Shown one piece after another: positions 43,155-51,781 of a DNA stretch of 64,000 bases. The stretch is taken from the NCBI RefSeq assembly GCF_004327985.1, contig NZ_SJDL01000017.1:1-64000 (forward strand), written 5' to 3'. The notes below the pieces were generated by a model, which saw only the letters and a list, made by a program, of their open reading frames with translations, ran no database searches and was not told the DNA's origin. This stretch comes from Marinobacter halodurans (GTDB taxonomy: Bacteria; Pseudomonadota; Gammaproteobacteria; Pseudomonadales; Oleiphilaceae). Within the stretch, counting starts at the first letter, position 1. Each line of letters begins with the position of its first letter. Position numbers and translations under genes: made by a program.

Positions 43155-43466
43155 TCAGTGCTGAGCAGGAGGACCCTGGGGTTGGACCGGGTAGTAGACT
43201 TCCCTGGCCTGTTTGGCGGGTTGCGGCGTGTTTCCCGCCAGTTGCTGCAAGCCAACCAGCGCTATGACGCCAGTCGTGAGGATAAAAACGAAAAAGTCGC
43301 CTGGGGACGGGCCATCGTCGGCCAGATCGCCGGTCATATCCATGCTGAAACCGCTGACCACCGCCTGATCCACCGCCAGGTTGGACGGATGGGACAGGGT
43401 ACTGCCGATGGCGAAAAGCGATATCGCCAGAACGATCAGTATGCGTGTGACTGCGGAGTTCAGCAT
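43155..43466 (-). CDS. small membrane protein, unknown
   Basis: 103 aa with two hydrophobic segments: RILIVLAISLFAIGSTL (~8-24) and FFVFILTTGVIALVGLQQLAG (~58-78), separated by an acidic linker with DMTGDLADDGPSPGD, and a Pro-rich tail. I do not recognise a family. AAGGT lies 7 bases before the ATG, which supports translation. It is followed by the CBS-domain gene on the same strand (84-base gap) and may be co-transcribed with it. Confidence 0.6.
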   Translation of the reverse strand: MLNSAVTRILIVLAISLFAIGSTLSHPSNLAVDQAVVSGFSMDMTGDLADDGPSPGDFFVFILTTGVIALVGLQQLAGNTPQPAKQAREVYYPVQPQGPPAQH

Positions 43467-43817
43467 TGCGTCTACCTTGTGGCCGACTGCATGGAGACCT
43501 GGAAACGATACCCTGTTTTCAGGTTCTACTTTAAGTATAGGGGCGAACCCCCGGGTTTAAACAGCGTAGATTTACTTATTTTGTAATAGTTTATATCTAT
43601 AAGTGACAATCAATCGGGTGCAGGTGCCCCAGGGTGCACCGGTTGTGAGTGGCAGCCGGCCTGACTGGCATTCTGTCCCCTGTCGTGCAGGTTGCACAAT
43701 CTTTGTTGCGCCGACCATGCTTGTCCCCATCGCCGTCAGTATGGGCGGTGCGGCCGCCATCAACCGGGCGTTCGGCAGGTTCGTCAATGGCGGCATCCAC
43801 CTCTCTGGAGACATGAT
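43467..43817 (+). promoter_or_regulatory. long leader/promoter region of codA
   Basis: 351 bases between divergent genes. Bases 43561-43615 are very AT-rich and a likely promoter. Just after, GGTGCA (43617-43622) pairs with TGCACC (43635-43640), and GTGCA-GGT-TGCAC forms another small palindrome near 43687-43699, giving a structured leader of ~200 bases. No known riboswitch pattern is recognised. A weak open frame across it is not supported. Confidence 0.35.
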
Positions 43818-45077
43818 ATGACCTCACAAGCAAGTGCCATTACCCATGCCCGGTTGCCGGGGCAGACCGGCCTGTTCCGGCTGCCGATCACCGGCGGCCG
43901 GTTTGGGACGCCACAGGCACTGGAGCCGTCGGCGCCGGTGGCAGAGGGGGAACTGGATGCCGGCGGCAACCTGGTGACGCCACCGTTCGTCGAGCCCCAT
44001 ATCCACCTGGACGCGGCCCTGACGGCCGGTGAGCCGCGCTGGAACCGCAGCGGGACGCTGTTCGAGGGGATCGAGTGCTGGGCCGAGCGCAAGCCGATGC
44101 TGTCCAGCGACGACGTCATCCGACGGGCTGAAGACACCCTGCGCCTGTTCGCCGCCCACGGCATCCAGTATGTCCGGACCCATGTGGACGTCACCGACCC
44201 CTCGCTGGTGGCCCTGGAGGCCATGGTGGACGTGCGCGAGCGGGTGCGCGAGTTCGTCGACCTGCAGATCGTGGCCTTTCCCCAGGAAGGCATCCTGTCG
44301 TTCCCAGGCGGTCGTGACCTGATGGGCAGGGCATTGGAAATCGGTGCGGATGTGGTTGGCGGTATCCCGCATTTCGAACATACCCGGGACTATGGCGCGG
44401 AATCGGTGCGTTTCCTGATGGACCTGGCCGAACGTCACGACCGGCTGGTGGATGTCCACTGCGACGAGATCGACGACCCGGCCTCGCGCTTCCTCGAGGT
44501 GCTCGCTGCCGAAGCCCTGGCCCGGGACTACGGAAGCCGGGTGACGGCCAGCCACACCTGTGCCATGCACTCCTACAACGACGCGTATTGCAGCCGGCTG
44601 TTCCGGTTACTGACCCGGGCCGACCTCCGTCTTGTGGCACTGCCCACGGAAAACCTTCACCTGCAGGGCCGCTTTGACGGCTACCCCAAGCGTCGCGGGA
44701 TTACCCGGGTTCCGGAACTGCTGGACGCCGGACTCAAGGTGGCGATGGGGCAGGACTCGATCCGTGACCCGTGGTACCCGATGGGCAACGGCAACCTGCT
44801 GCGCACCCTGGATGTCGGACTCCACGCCTGCCACATGCTGGGTATGGACCGGATCGAGACGGCGCTGGAGTTGATCACCGACAACGGGGCCGCCGTGCTC
44901 AACCTGCCGGAGTACGGCATAAAGGCGGGGCTGCCGGCCCGTTGCGTCGTGCTGAACGGGGCGACACCGTATGATGTCCTGCGCAACCAGTCGCCGGTCC
45001 TGGCCTCAATCCGGGATGGGCGGGTGCTGGTGGAGCGGGAACCCACCCCACTGACGGTCAGCGGCTGGCCCACCTGA
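43818..45077 (+). CDS. codA: cytosine deaminase
   Basis: 419 aa, normal length. Metal ligands and catalytic residues of the CodA amidohydrolase family: FVEPHIHLDAAL (HxH), RLVDVHCDEIDD (His and Glu), SHTCAMH, the conserved ALPTENLHLQGR, and GQDSIRDPWYPMGNGNLL (Asp ligand). It deaminates cytosine to uracil in pyrimidine salvage; isocytosine/isoguanine activity is possible. GGAG precedes the ATG at 43818. No codB permease is adjacent. A hairpin follows the stop. Confidence 0.85.
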   Translation: MTSQASAITHARLPGQTGLFRLPITGGRFGTPQALEPSAPVAEGELDAGGNLVTPPFVEPHIHLDAALTAGEPRWNRSGTLFEGIECWAERKPMLSSDDVIRRAEDTLRLFAAHGIQYVRTHVDVTDPSLVALEAMVDVRERVREFVDLQIVAFPQEGILSFPGGRDLMGRALEIGADVVGGIPHFEHTRDYGAESVRFLMDLAERHDRLVDVHCDEIDDPASRFLEVLAAEALARDYGSRVTASHTCAMHSYNDAYCSRLFRLLTRADLRLVALPTENLHLQGRFDGYPKRRGITRVPELLDAGLKVAMGQDSIRDPWYPMGNGNLLRTLDVGLHACHMLGMDRIETALELITDNGAAVLNLPEYGIKAGLPARCVVLNGATPYDVLRNQSPVLASIRDGRVLVEREPTPLTVSGWPT

Positions 45078-45094
45078 CGTGGTCGACCGTTCAC

Positions 45095-45121
45095 GTTGGC
45101 CGGTTGTCATATCCGGCCAAC
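45095..45121 (+). terminator. hairpin after codA
   Basis: GTTGGCCGG (45095-45103) and CCGGCCAAC (45113-45121) form a perfect 9-bp stem with a 9-base loop, 17 bases after the codA stop. There is no U-run, so it may block 3' exonucleases or terminate with help from Rho. The rest of the gap to 45315 shows only the AraC gene's likely promoter. Confidence 0.5.
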
Positions 45122-45315
45122 CTGTACAAAGTGTGACCGGTTGGCAGAAAGCCATGGTGTGACGCTTCCTATACTCCGGAAATCTCCCCGCGGTCTGTAC
45201 CGGCACAAGTGACCGGTGCATTGGAGACGTTCTTCTGGGCGACAGGGAAAATCGCCAGCAGTCAGAGGCTCGAGAACAGCAACCCTCTACATGTCTGACT
45301 CAGGGATGAAACGCG

Positions 45316-46335
45316 ATGCAACCATCCAACCGCATGGCCTATAACGTGCCAATCGTCTCGATGCGCTATGCGCGCCGTTTTGTGCGCTTCATGGAGAGCA
45401 AGGGTATTGGCCGGCAGGCGCTGCTGAAGGAGAGCGGCGTTGATCCGGCCCAGCTCGCCAACCCGGATGCGTTCCTGTCGATGAACCAGGTTATCGGGAT
45501 CCTCAACCAGGCCGAATGGCTGATCCAGGATGAACGCACGCCCTTTGAGTTTGGCCAGCAACTGGATTTTCCGGCCCATGGCCTGCTCGGCTATGCGCTC
45601 CTGGGACAGCAGGAGCAGGATCAGCGCAAGCTGGTGAGTATGATCGTCCAGTACCTGCGGGTGGGCCTGCCGGTGATGGAGATGGAGTTGAGTTCCACCG
45701 GCACCAGCCTCTGCATTCGACTGCGGGACAACTGGGACCTGGGGGATCTACGGGCCTTCATGGCCAAGATCTACATGGGCAGCATCCACGCGTTGGCGTC
45801 GCAGGTCTGTCGTGACTTTCGCTTTGAATTCGATTTTCCGACTGCCCTCAGTCCCCGCTGCTGGCAGACGCTGGCCCGCGGTGCCGAAATGCAGTTCGGC
45901 AGTCGTTTCAACCAGGTCACCATGCCGCTCACCGGTCGACCGGTGGCCGACGGGGAGCGGAACCTGGCCTATTCTCTGGCGCGGGCCCGCTCGCGGGAGG
46001 AAATGGAGCCGGACTCCGTGCGTGAGATCGTCACCCGCGTCCGTGAGCGCCTGATGAACCATCCGGGGCGCGGCGGCGACCTGGATACCGTGGCTGCCGA
46101 CCTGGGTATGAGCCCACGTTCGCTGCGCCACCACCTGGCCCTGGCGGGGACCTCGTTTCGTGACATCCGCAACGACATCCGCCGGACCTACGCCAACCGC
46201 TACCTCACTGAAACCGACCTGCCGCTGGAGGTGATTGCGGACAGGATGGGATTCAGCGATCAGGCCAGTTTCACGCGCGCTTTCCGGCGCTGGACCGGTC
46301 AGACTCCGGGCGAAGTGCGCCGCCGCCGTCGCTGA
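45316..46335 (+). CDS. AraC-family transcriptional regulator with AraC-type N-terminal domain
   Basis: 339 aa. The N-terminal ~190 residues (RYARRFVRFMESKGIGRQALLKESGVDPAQLANPDAFLSMNQVIGILNQAE) are the 'arabinose-binding' domain of the OruR/ArgR-like subgroup. The C-terminal HTH pair contains LDTVAADLGMSPRSLRHHLALAGTSFRDI and VIADRMGFSDQASFTRAFRRWTGQTPGEVR. The ligand is unknown. AGGGATGAAACGCG leads to the ATG. It may regulate the downstream secreted-protein genes (46638 on), which are on the same strand after 302 bases, but no operator is recognisable. Confidence 0.9.
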   Translation: MQPSNRMAYNVPIVSMRYARRFVRFMESKGIGRQALLKESGVDPAQLANPDAFLSMNQVIGILNQAEWLIQDERTPFEFGQQLDFPAHGLLGYALLGQQEQDQRKLVSMIVQYLRVGLPVMEMELSSTGTSLCIRLRDNWDLGDLRAFMAKIYMGSIHALASQVCRDFRFEFDFPTALSPRCWQTLARGAEMQFGSRFNQVTMPLTGRPVADGERNLAYSLARARSREEMEPDSVREIVTRVRERLMNHPGRGGDLDTVAADLGMSPRSLRHHLALAGTSFRDIRNDIRRTYANRYLTETDLPLEVIADRMGFSDQASFTRAFRRWTGQTPGEVRRRRR

Positions 46336-46637
46336 ACCCTGCTTCCCGGAATTTGATCCACTTCACGATTCCAGCGAATCGCCCGCGCGCTTTCCTTTTT
46401 TGTCAACGTTCTTGCCGTTTCTGGCAATGACCGCCCGGGGACCCAACCCGCCTAATAACCGTGATGCACTGTGCCCGAAGCGGGCCGTGCGAATAGCCCC
46501 GGCTGCTTTCACGGGGCCCTGGCAGTTGTCTGTCGTGACGAATGCAGACGACAAGGAGACGCCGCAAGATCGGACCTCATCGATGCAGTCTGCGAGCCCT
46601 ACAAGAACAGTAAATACGCTCACTTAGAGGACGAATC
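46336..46637 (+). other. intergenic region upstream of the anchor-D gene
   Basis: 302 bases. Near 46527-46557, TTGTCTG and CAGACGACAA can form an imperfect hairpin. AGAGGACGAATC directly precedes the ATG at 46638. I see no coding sequence on either strand that I would defend. Confidence 0.4.
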
Positions 46638-48452
46638 ATGAATTCGACGACTGTACGCAGGAAAACGCGCCTGTTGCCGGCCGCCATTGGCGCTGCGGCA
46701 CTGATGGCGGCCAGTGGCGCTGCGACCGCCGAGCCCGTATCCCTCACCCTGGAATACACCTGCCCATTCCCGCTGATCGGGGACCAGCCCATCGTGGCCG
46801 AGATCTCCTCGGACATTCCCTCCGAGGCGACGGTGGGTGAGGCGATCGGCCCGTTCCAGATCGAGGCCATTACCACCGTCAACGAGACCTCGCGCACCGG
46901 CCTGAAGCTGGTGGGTTCTGCCACGATCGAGGGAACGGCCACATCCACCAACATCATCAGTACGGTGACCGGCGACCAGGAAATCGTGGTGCCGCTGACC
47001 ATTCCGCAGTCGGACATCCCCGACACCAGCGGGTCCTTCACCATTCCGGCCTCCGGCGAAGCCCCGGCCCAGACCTTCACCACCGACCAGGTGGGCGAGG
47101 GCACCATCAACGTCGGTGGCCTGGTACTGGAGATGACCGCCCGCACCGCGGACGGCAGCATTGCGCCGGACCCCATCGGTCAGTTCACGGCGGACTGTAC
47201 CCAGGTGGCCGACCAGGACACGGTCCTGCAGACCTTCCAGGTCGTCAGCGGCGAGACGGATCCGGACCCGGCCATTGCCGTGGCGCCTGAGGAAGTGGAC
47301 TTCGGCGACGTGCAGTCCGGCCTGACCGGCGAACAATCGGTGACGGTCTCCAACGAAGGCGGGGCGGCCCTGGGTATCAACGGTATTACGCTGGGTGGCG
47401 CCAATGCCGATGCCTTCATGCAGACCAATAACTGTACGACGGTCGCACCGGGTGAAAGCTGCAGCGTCGACCTGACCTACTACGCCAGCGGCGAGGGTGA
47501 CCAGACCGCCACGCTGACGATCCAGTCCGGCGATCCGGATAACCCGACGGTCGAGATTCCGCTGACCGGCACCAGCTACATGCAGGCCCTGCCGGCAATC
47601 AGCGTGGAGCCGGCCAGTGTCGACTTCGGCACCATCCAGGTGGGCACCAGCAGCGAGAAGACCGTGACCGTCAACAACACCGGTTCCGCGGTCCTGAACG
47701 TAACGGCCATCTCCCTGGGTGGCGCCAATGCCGGCGACTTCATGCAAACCAGCGACTGCGCCACCGTGCCCGCGGACCAGAGCTGCACCGTCACGGTGAC
47801 GTACACCGCCAATACCGCCGCGGTCAGCTCGGCCACCCTGACCATCGAGTCCGACGACGCCGAGAACCCGGCGGTGGATGTGGCCCTGACCGGTGAAGGT
47901 GACGATGGCAGTTCCGGCACCGTCGACTTCCTGCTGGACCTGGAAGGCAGCACGCATATCAAGGCCTCCGACTCCAGCCTGCCGCTGACCGGTAGCATCG
48001 ACGCGGTACTGAACCTGGCCACCGGCATGTACACCGCCGACCTGAATATCGAACCCACCCAGGGCTCGTTCCGCATCCTCAAGCTGTTCAAACGCCTGAA
48101 GGCAACGGCGAACGTCGAGTTTGAGCCGGTCGATGACACCACCGGTACCCTGATCGACGGCACCTTGACCGCCAAGTCCACGCTGTATGTGCACGTGCCC
48201 AAGGTCACGGTCAACCTGTTCGGCTTCCAACTGCCGATCGGTGGCGGCGAAGAATGCCGCACCGTCGAGCCGGTCACCATCGACATGCAGACGCCGGACG
48301 GCGAAACCTTTGCACCGCTGGACGGTGGCAACCTCACCGGCACCTACGCGCTGCCGCCGCTGGAGCATTGCGGTGGTCTGACCGACATCCTGAACCTGTT
48401 CCTGGCAGGGGAAGGCAACACCATCGACCTGGCGCTGACGCCAAACCTGTAA
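46638..48452 (+). CDS. secreted protein with DUF6801 and two choice-of-anchor D domains
   Basis: 604 aa. Signal peptide (to about AATAEP). The N-terminal segment LEYTCPFPLIGDQPIVAEISSDIPSEATVGEAIGPFQI fits the DUF6801 domain. Two ASPM/SPD-2/Hydin-like repeats follow, beginning IAVAPEEVDFGDVQSG and ISVEPASVDFGTIQVG, each with a Cys pair (NNCTTVAPGESCSV and SDCATVPADQSCTV). A C-terminal ~170-residue domain (FLLDLEGSTHIKASD...) is unrecognised. Probably exported to the periplasm or cell surface. Followed closely by the DUF6160 gene. Function unknown. Confidence 0.8.
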   Translation: MNSTTVRRKTRLLPAAIGAAALMAASGAATAEPVSLTLEYTCPFPLIGDQPIVAEISSDIPSEATVGEAIGPFQIEAITTVNETSRTGLKLVGSATIEGTATSTNIISTVTGDQEIVVPLTIPQSDIPDTSGSFTIPASGEAPAQTFTTDQVGEGTINVGGLVLEMTARTADGSIAPDPIGQFTADCTQVADQDTVLQTFQVVSGETDPDPAIAVAPEEVDFGDVQSGLTGEQSVTVSNEGGAALGINGITLGGANADAFMQTNNCTTVAPGESCSVDLTYYASGEGDQTATLTIQSGDPDNPTVEIPLTGTSYMQALPAISVEPASVDFGTIQVGTSSEKTVTVNNTGSAVLNVTAISLGGANAGDFMQTSDCATVPADQSCTVTVTYTANTAAVSSATLTIESDDAENPAVDVALTGEGDDGSSGTVDFLLDLEGSTHIKASDSSLPLTGSIDAVLNLATGMYTADLNIEPTQGSFRILKLFKRLKATANVEFEPVDDTTGTLIDGTLTAKSTLYVHVPKVTVNLFGFQLPIGGGEECRTVEPVTIDMQTPDGETFAPLDGGNLTGTYALPPLEHCGGLTDILNLFLAGEGNTIDLALTPNL

Positions 48453-48459
48453 AGCAGCA

Positions 48460-48483
48460 CCGGGCGCCCCGCGGGGCGCCCGG
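48460..48483. repeat. 24-bp perfect GC palindrome between two secreted-protein genes
   Basis: CCGGGCGCCCCG followed directly by its exact complement fills 48460-48483, 7 bases after the anchor-D stop. The RNA would form a very stable hairpin between two probably co-transcribed genes. It lacks a U-run; attenuation or transcript stabilisation is plausible. Confidence 0.5.
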
Positions 48484-48542
48484 ATGCCCGCGGTAGGGGC
48501 CAAGAGGGCCCCGATAACAACAAGCAACGAGGGAACATCACG

Positions 48543-49349
48543 ATGAAAAGCCTGAAACCCACAGCCCTGGCGCTGGCTGTATCCGGACTGCCCCTGGCGG
48601 CGCAGGCCGAACTGAAGGCGCTCGACGACTCCGCGATGGGTGGCATAACCGGCCAGGCCGGCGTCACCATCGAACTGGAAACCCAGGTCAACATTGGCGA
48701 GGTCCGCTATACCGATGAAGGCACGCTGGCGGTCAGCGACGTCTTTATCGGCGGTGCCAACCGCGACGACATGTTCTCGGAACTGGGCTTTGCTATCCCC
48801 AACGAGGCCACCGACCTGATCGATAACATCAAGATCAACATCGACGTGCTGGCGGACGGCGATGCGGCGATCGATGTCTTTCCGCTCTACGGTTCTCCGA
48901 TCGACTTTGCGGTGCGCACCGGCGCCTGGGAACTGCGAGGCGATACCGACAGCACCTTGCTGATGGATAACCTCTCGATCGAGGGTCTTGCCACCGAGAT
49001 GAAAATCCGCGTGGACACCGCGACCGACAAGCTGAACCTGAAAACCCGCTTCGCCATCGACGACATGGATGTGGACGTCCCCTTCATGGCTGTCGGCATT
49101 CGTGACCTGGAGCTGACTGGTGCCGGCTATGACGACTCACCGAACATCGTCACCCTGGGGGCGATTGCTGACATTGACGTCTACAAGGCGCCCAACGGGG
49201 CCGGGAACGACAGTCTGGCGGTGGATCTCAACACCTTCGATGCGGACATGAACATCGGTGGCGTGCTGGTGGGGGGAACCTCCATCGGCTCGGTGGCGTT
49301 TGACGACCTGTCGATACAGAACACGCAGATGCGGATTTACGGTCACTGA
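48543..49349 (+). CDS. DUF6160-family secreted protein (FilA-like)
   Basis: 268 aa. Signal peptide MKSLKPTALALAVSGLPLAAQA, then LKALDDSAMGGITGQAGVTIELETQVNIGEVRYTDEG, the family's beginning (a D-x-x-M-x-x-ITGQAG motif). The rest is rich in short beta strands with Asp/Asn and no Cys, suggesting a beta-solenoid or barrel-like surface protein. Relatives are annotated as putative pilus assembly protein FilA in Acinetobacter. GAGGGAAC precedes the ATG. Likely co-transcribed with the anchor-D gene and ended by the terminator at 49373. Confidence 0.75.
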   Translation: MKSLKPTALALAVSGLPLAAQAELKALDDSAMGGITGQAGVTIELETQVNIGEVRYTDEGTLAVSDVFIGGANRDDMFSELGFAIPNEATDLIDNIKINIDVLADGDAAIDVFPLYGSPIDFAVRTGAWELRGDTDSTLLMDNLSIEGLATEMKIRVDTATDKLNLKTRFAIDDMDVDVPFMAVGIRDLELTGAGYDDSPNIVTLGAIADIDVYKAPNGAGNDSLAVDLNTFDADMNIGGVLVGGTSIGSVAFDDLSIQNTQMRIYGH

Positions 49350-49372
49350 CCACCAGGGCACCAACAGGCCTG

Positions 49373-49406
49373 ATCCCCTGGTGCTGTCGGCCAGGGGATT
49401 TTTTTT
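49373..49406 (+). terminator. Rho-independent terminator after DUF6160 gene
   Basis: ATCCCCTGG (49373-49381) pairs with CCAGGGGAT (49391-49399) around a 9-base loop, followed by an uninterrupted run of eight T (49399-49406). This is the best classical terminator in the window and closes the two-gene secreted-protein unit. The remaining bases to 49673 hold no supported gene. Confidence 0.9.
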
Positions 49407-49673
49407 GGGGAGACGCCGTGCGCACTGGGGTAGCGGCAATACCCGATGCGGGCAACGCCTCAGAGGGTTTCTGGAATTCCGACGACCTCTTCAACATGAT
49501 GAACTATTATTAATGGTGAGTGAGAACCCAGGGACGGCCACCCATTTTCCGGCACAGGCCAGACGGGAGGTTGGCCTGGCGTCCCCAGACCAGGGAGCCG
49601 CGCATGCTCGCGAATCGCACTGAGAGTCAAAGGCGACCCCGCGGTATCCGGCGGCTCCCCGGAGGTTTCTGGT

Positions 49674-50474
49674 TTGAGTGCGTTTCCCTGTCGCATTCTG
49701 GCTTGCGTGTTTTTTTTGCAAATCGCCCTCTGCGGGGCCGCCAGGGCTGAGCCGGTCGATCACACCGCGGAAGGCCCGGTTCTCGTGGCGGCGCTGGCCG
49801 AAGTGGATTACCCGCCTTTCTACTACACCCGGGAAGGTCACCTGACCGGTATTTCCGTCGATGTGATCAACTACCTGGCGGACAAACTGAACCTGCGCAT
49901 CGTCTACCAGCGCTTGTCCTGGCCGCGGGTCCTGCAATCCCTGGAGCGTGGCCATGTCGACCTGGTGACCACCTTCTACTACACACCGGAACGGGCCCGG
50001 GATGTGATCTACGTTCAGGAGCCCCACGCCACGGAAGTCAACGCCTTTTTCACGCGTATGGATTCCAAGCTGACGTTCGACGGCGACCTCCATGAGCTGG
50101 AAGGACACATGATCGGGGTTATCCGCGGCTATACCTATGGCCTGGCCTTCGACGATGCGGATTTCCTGCACAAGGATCCCGTGCTGGATGAACGGACGCT
50201 GGTGCGGATGGTGGTGGGAGGGCGTTTTAACGTCGCCATAGGCAACCCCTTTGCCATCCGGCTCGAGGCCAGGCGCCAGGGTGTTGAGGACCAGATTCGC
50301 CTTATTGATCCACCGGTGGATCTCAGTCCGATCTACATGGCCATCAGCCGCCAATACCCGGATGCCAGGGCGCTGGCCGATGCCTTCACGGACACCATAC
50401 GCAGGCTGAAGGCTTCCCCCTACTATGACGAGCTGCTCAGGCGCTATGACCTGGATGAACGGGCAGAGGAGTGA
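49674..50474 (+). CDS. periplasmic substrate-binding protein (SBP_bac_3 type)
   Basis: 266 aa from a TTG at 49674, chosen because GGAGG lies 8 bases upstream and it gives a proper signal peptide (ILACVFFLQIALCGAARA). VLVAALAEVDYPPFYYTREGHLTGISVDVINYLADKL and DLVTTFYYTPERARDVIYV are typical of family 3 solute-binding proteins; YMAISRQYPDARALADAFTDTIRRLK is the C-terminal helix. No ABC permease or ATPase is nearby, so it may be an orphan amino-acid-binding or sensor protein. Confidence 0.85.
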   Translation: MSAFPCRILACVFFLQIALCGAARAEPVDHTAEGPVLVAALAEVDYPPFYYTREGHLTGISVDVINYLADKLNLRIVYQRLSWPRVLQSLERGHVDLVTTFYYTPERARDVIYVQEPHATEVNAFFTRMDSKLTFDGDLHELEGHMIGVIRGYTYGLAFDDADFLHKDPVLDERTLVRMVVGGRFNVAIGNPFAIRLEARRQGVEDQIRLIDPPVDLSPIYMAISRQYPDARALADAFTDTIRRLKASPYYDELLRRYDLDERAEE

Positions 50475-50890
50475 TGCCGGCACCCATGAGCGTGCCGGCA
50501 CCGTTCAGGGTCAGTCGACGCGGGCAGCGGTCCTGTTCGGCCATGGGAAACTCCTCGGGAGCGGGAGGAATTTAACGCGCCAGATAATGGTCTGCCAAAT
50601 AGAGGTACCGCGAAACTCTCAACCCTTGGCGACGGCAGCCCGTGTCTCTAAAGTGGAAGCATCGAAAGAGAGTGCTGTAAACGTTTCAGGAGTGTAGGTT
50701 GGGCTGACGCAGGAAGCCCAACAATAAGGGGGCACCGGACGTCTCCGTTATCGCATATAGGATTGGACCATGAATTCTCAAAAACCGGCTGGTTAGAGAA
50801 GATTGGCCGCAAACCCTGTGTGTTGGGCTTCCTGCGTCAGCCCAAACTACGCGTCGCTCGCAACGTCCTCGAATGTATTGGAGCTCATCT
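50475..50890. other. REP-containing intergenic region
   Basis: 416 bases without a convincing gene. It contains the inverted pair of REP-like repeats at 50696-50722 and 50822-50847. The segment between them (about 100 bases) is unique in the window. GGAG at 50880-50883 serves the sirtuin start. Confidence 0.6.
50696..50847. repeat. two inverted REP-like repeats (BIME-like)
   Basis: Copy 2 (50696-50722) is identical over 27 bases to the repeat at 10531-10557; copy 3 (50822-50847) is inverted and has an extra/changed base at one arm end (CCCAAAC). The two arms TTGGGCT/AGCCCAA make each a hairpin. Two head-to-head copies ~100 bases apart match the organisation of bacterial interspersed mosaic elements. 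Such repeats can affect mRNA ends, gyrase binding or transposition by REP-associated transposases; none is encoded here. Confidence 0.75.
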
Positions 50891-51781
50891 ATGACCACCG
50901 ACCCTGCCCTCGAAGTCAATGAACTCTCCCGGCAGGCGGGCGAGCAGCTGTCGGCTTTTATCCAGCATCATCCCAATCTGTTGATCCTCACCGGTGCCGG
51001 CGTCAGCACCGATTCGGGCATTCCCGACTACCGTGACGGGAAGGGCGCCTGGAAACGCAAGCAGCCGGTTCAGCACCAGTCGTTCATGACGCAGGATGAG
51101 GTGCGCCGGCGCTACTGGGGACGTAGCCTGATCGGCTGGCCGGTGATCCGTAACGCCCGGCCCAACCCGGCCCACTTCCTGGTGGCCGAGTTTGAACGGC
51201 GGGCCCACACCCGCCTGGTGGTCACCCAGAACGTGGATCGCCTGCACCAGCGGGCCGGCAGCCGGTCGGTGCTCGACCTGCATGGCCGGGCCGACGAGGT
51301 CATCTGCATGGACTGCGGGTATCGCTGCAACCGGGACGAGGTGCACGAGCGCTGCAGCGACATGAACCCGGACTATCGGCATTTCACGGCAACGACCGCG
51401 CCGGACGGGGATGCCGACCTGGAGGTGGATTTCAGCGACTTCCGGGTCGCCGATTGCCCCCGCTGCGGCGGTATCCTGAAGCCGGACGTGGTGTTTTTCG
51501 GGGACTTCGTGCCCAAGCAGCGGGTGACACAGGCTTTGGATGTGTTGCGCGAGAGTGATGGCCTGCTGGTGATTGGCTCATCGCTGATGGTGTATTCCGG
51601 GTTCCGCTTTTGCCGCTATGCCCGGGAGTGGGGCAAGCCCATGGCGACGCTGAACCTGGGGCGCACCCGGGCGGATGATATCTCGACCCTCAAGCTCGAC
51701 GCCCGGATTGGCGAGACGCTCCAGGCTGCGCTGGCGCACCTGCCCGTTCCCGCTTACGGGCCCGGCACCGGATCGAAATAG
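50891..51781 (+). CDS. SIR2-family NAD-dependent deacylase (class II-like)
   Basis: 296 aa. GAGVSTDSGIPDYRDGKGAWK, TQNVDRLHQRAGSRSVLDLHG (catalytic His) and the zinc cysteines CMDCGYRCNRD...CPRCGG are complete; GSSLMVYSGFRFCRYA and LNLGRTRADD bind NAD. The GIPDYR and length suit class II (SIRT4-like) enzymes, not the CobB type. It would remove acyl groups from lysines using NAD+. The ATG at 50891 follows GGAG by 7 bases. Its last 28 bases overlap the end of the convergent gene. Confidence 0.9.
   Translation: MTTDPALEVNELSRQAGEQLSAFIQHHPNLLILTGAGVSTDSGIPDYRDGKGAWKRKQPVQHQSFMTQDEVRRRYWGRSLIGWPVIRNARPNPAHFLVAEFERRAHTRLVVTQNVDRLHQRAGSRSVLDLHGRADEVICMDCGYRCNRDEVHERCSDMNPDYRHFTATTAPDGDADLEVDFSDFRVADCPRCGGILKPDVVFFGDFVPKQRVTQALDVLRESDGLLVIGSSLMVYSGFRFCRYAREWGKPMATLNLGRTRADDISTLKLDARIGETLQAALAHLPVPAYGPGTGSK

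Noticed and set aside
43603-43817. 72-codon ORF running into codA
   Set aside because: Lies over the AT-rich promoter and leader, lacks a ribosome binding site and resembles no family.
46620-48527. 635-codon open frame on the minus strand
   Set aside because: It is exactly antisense to the anchor-D gene, which has a signal peptide and known domains; the antisense peptide is a Gly/Val/Asp-rich artefact of codon bias.
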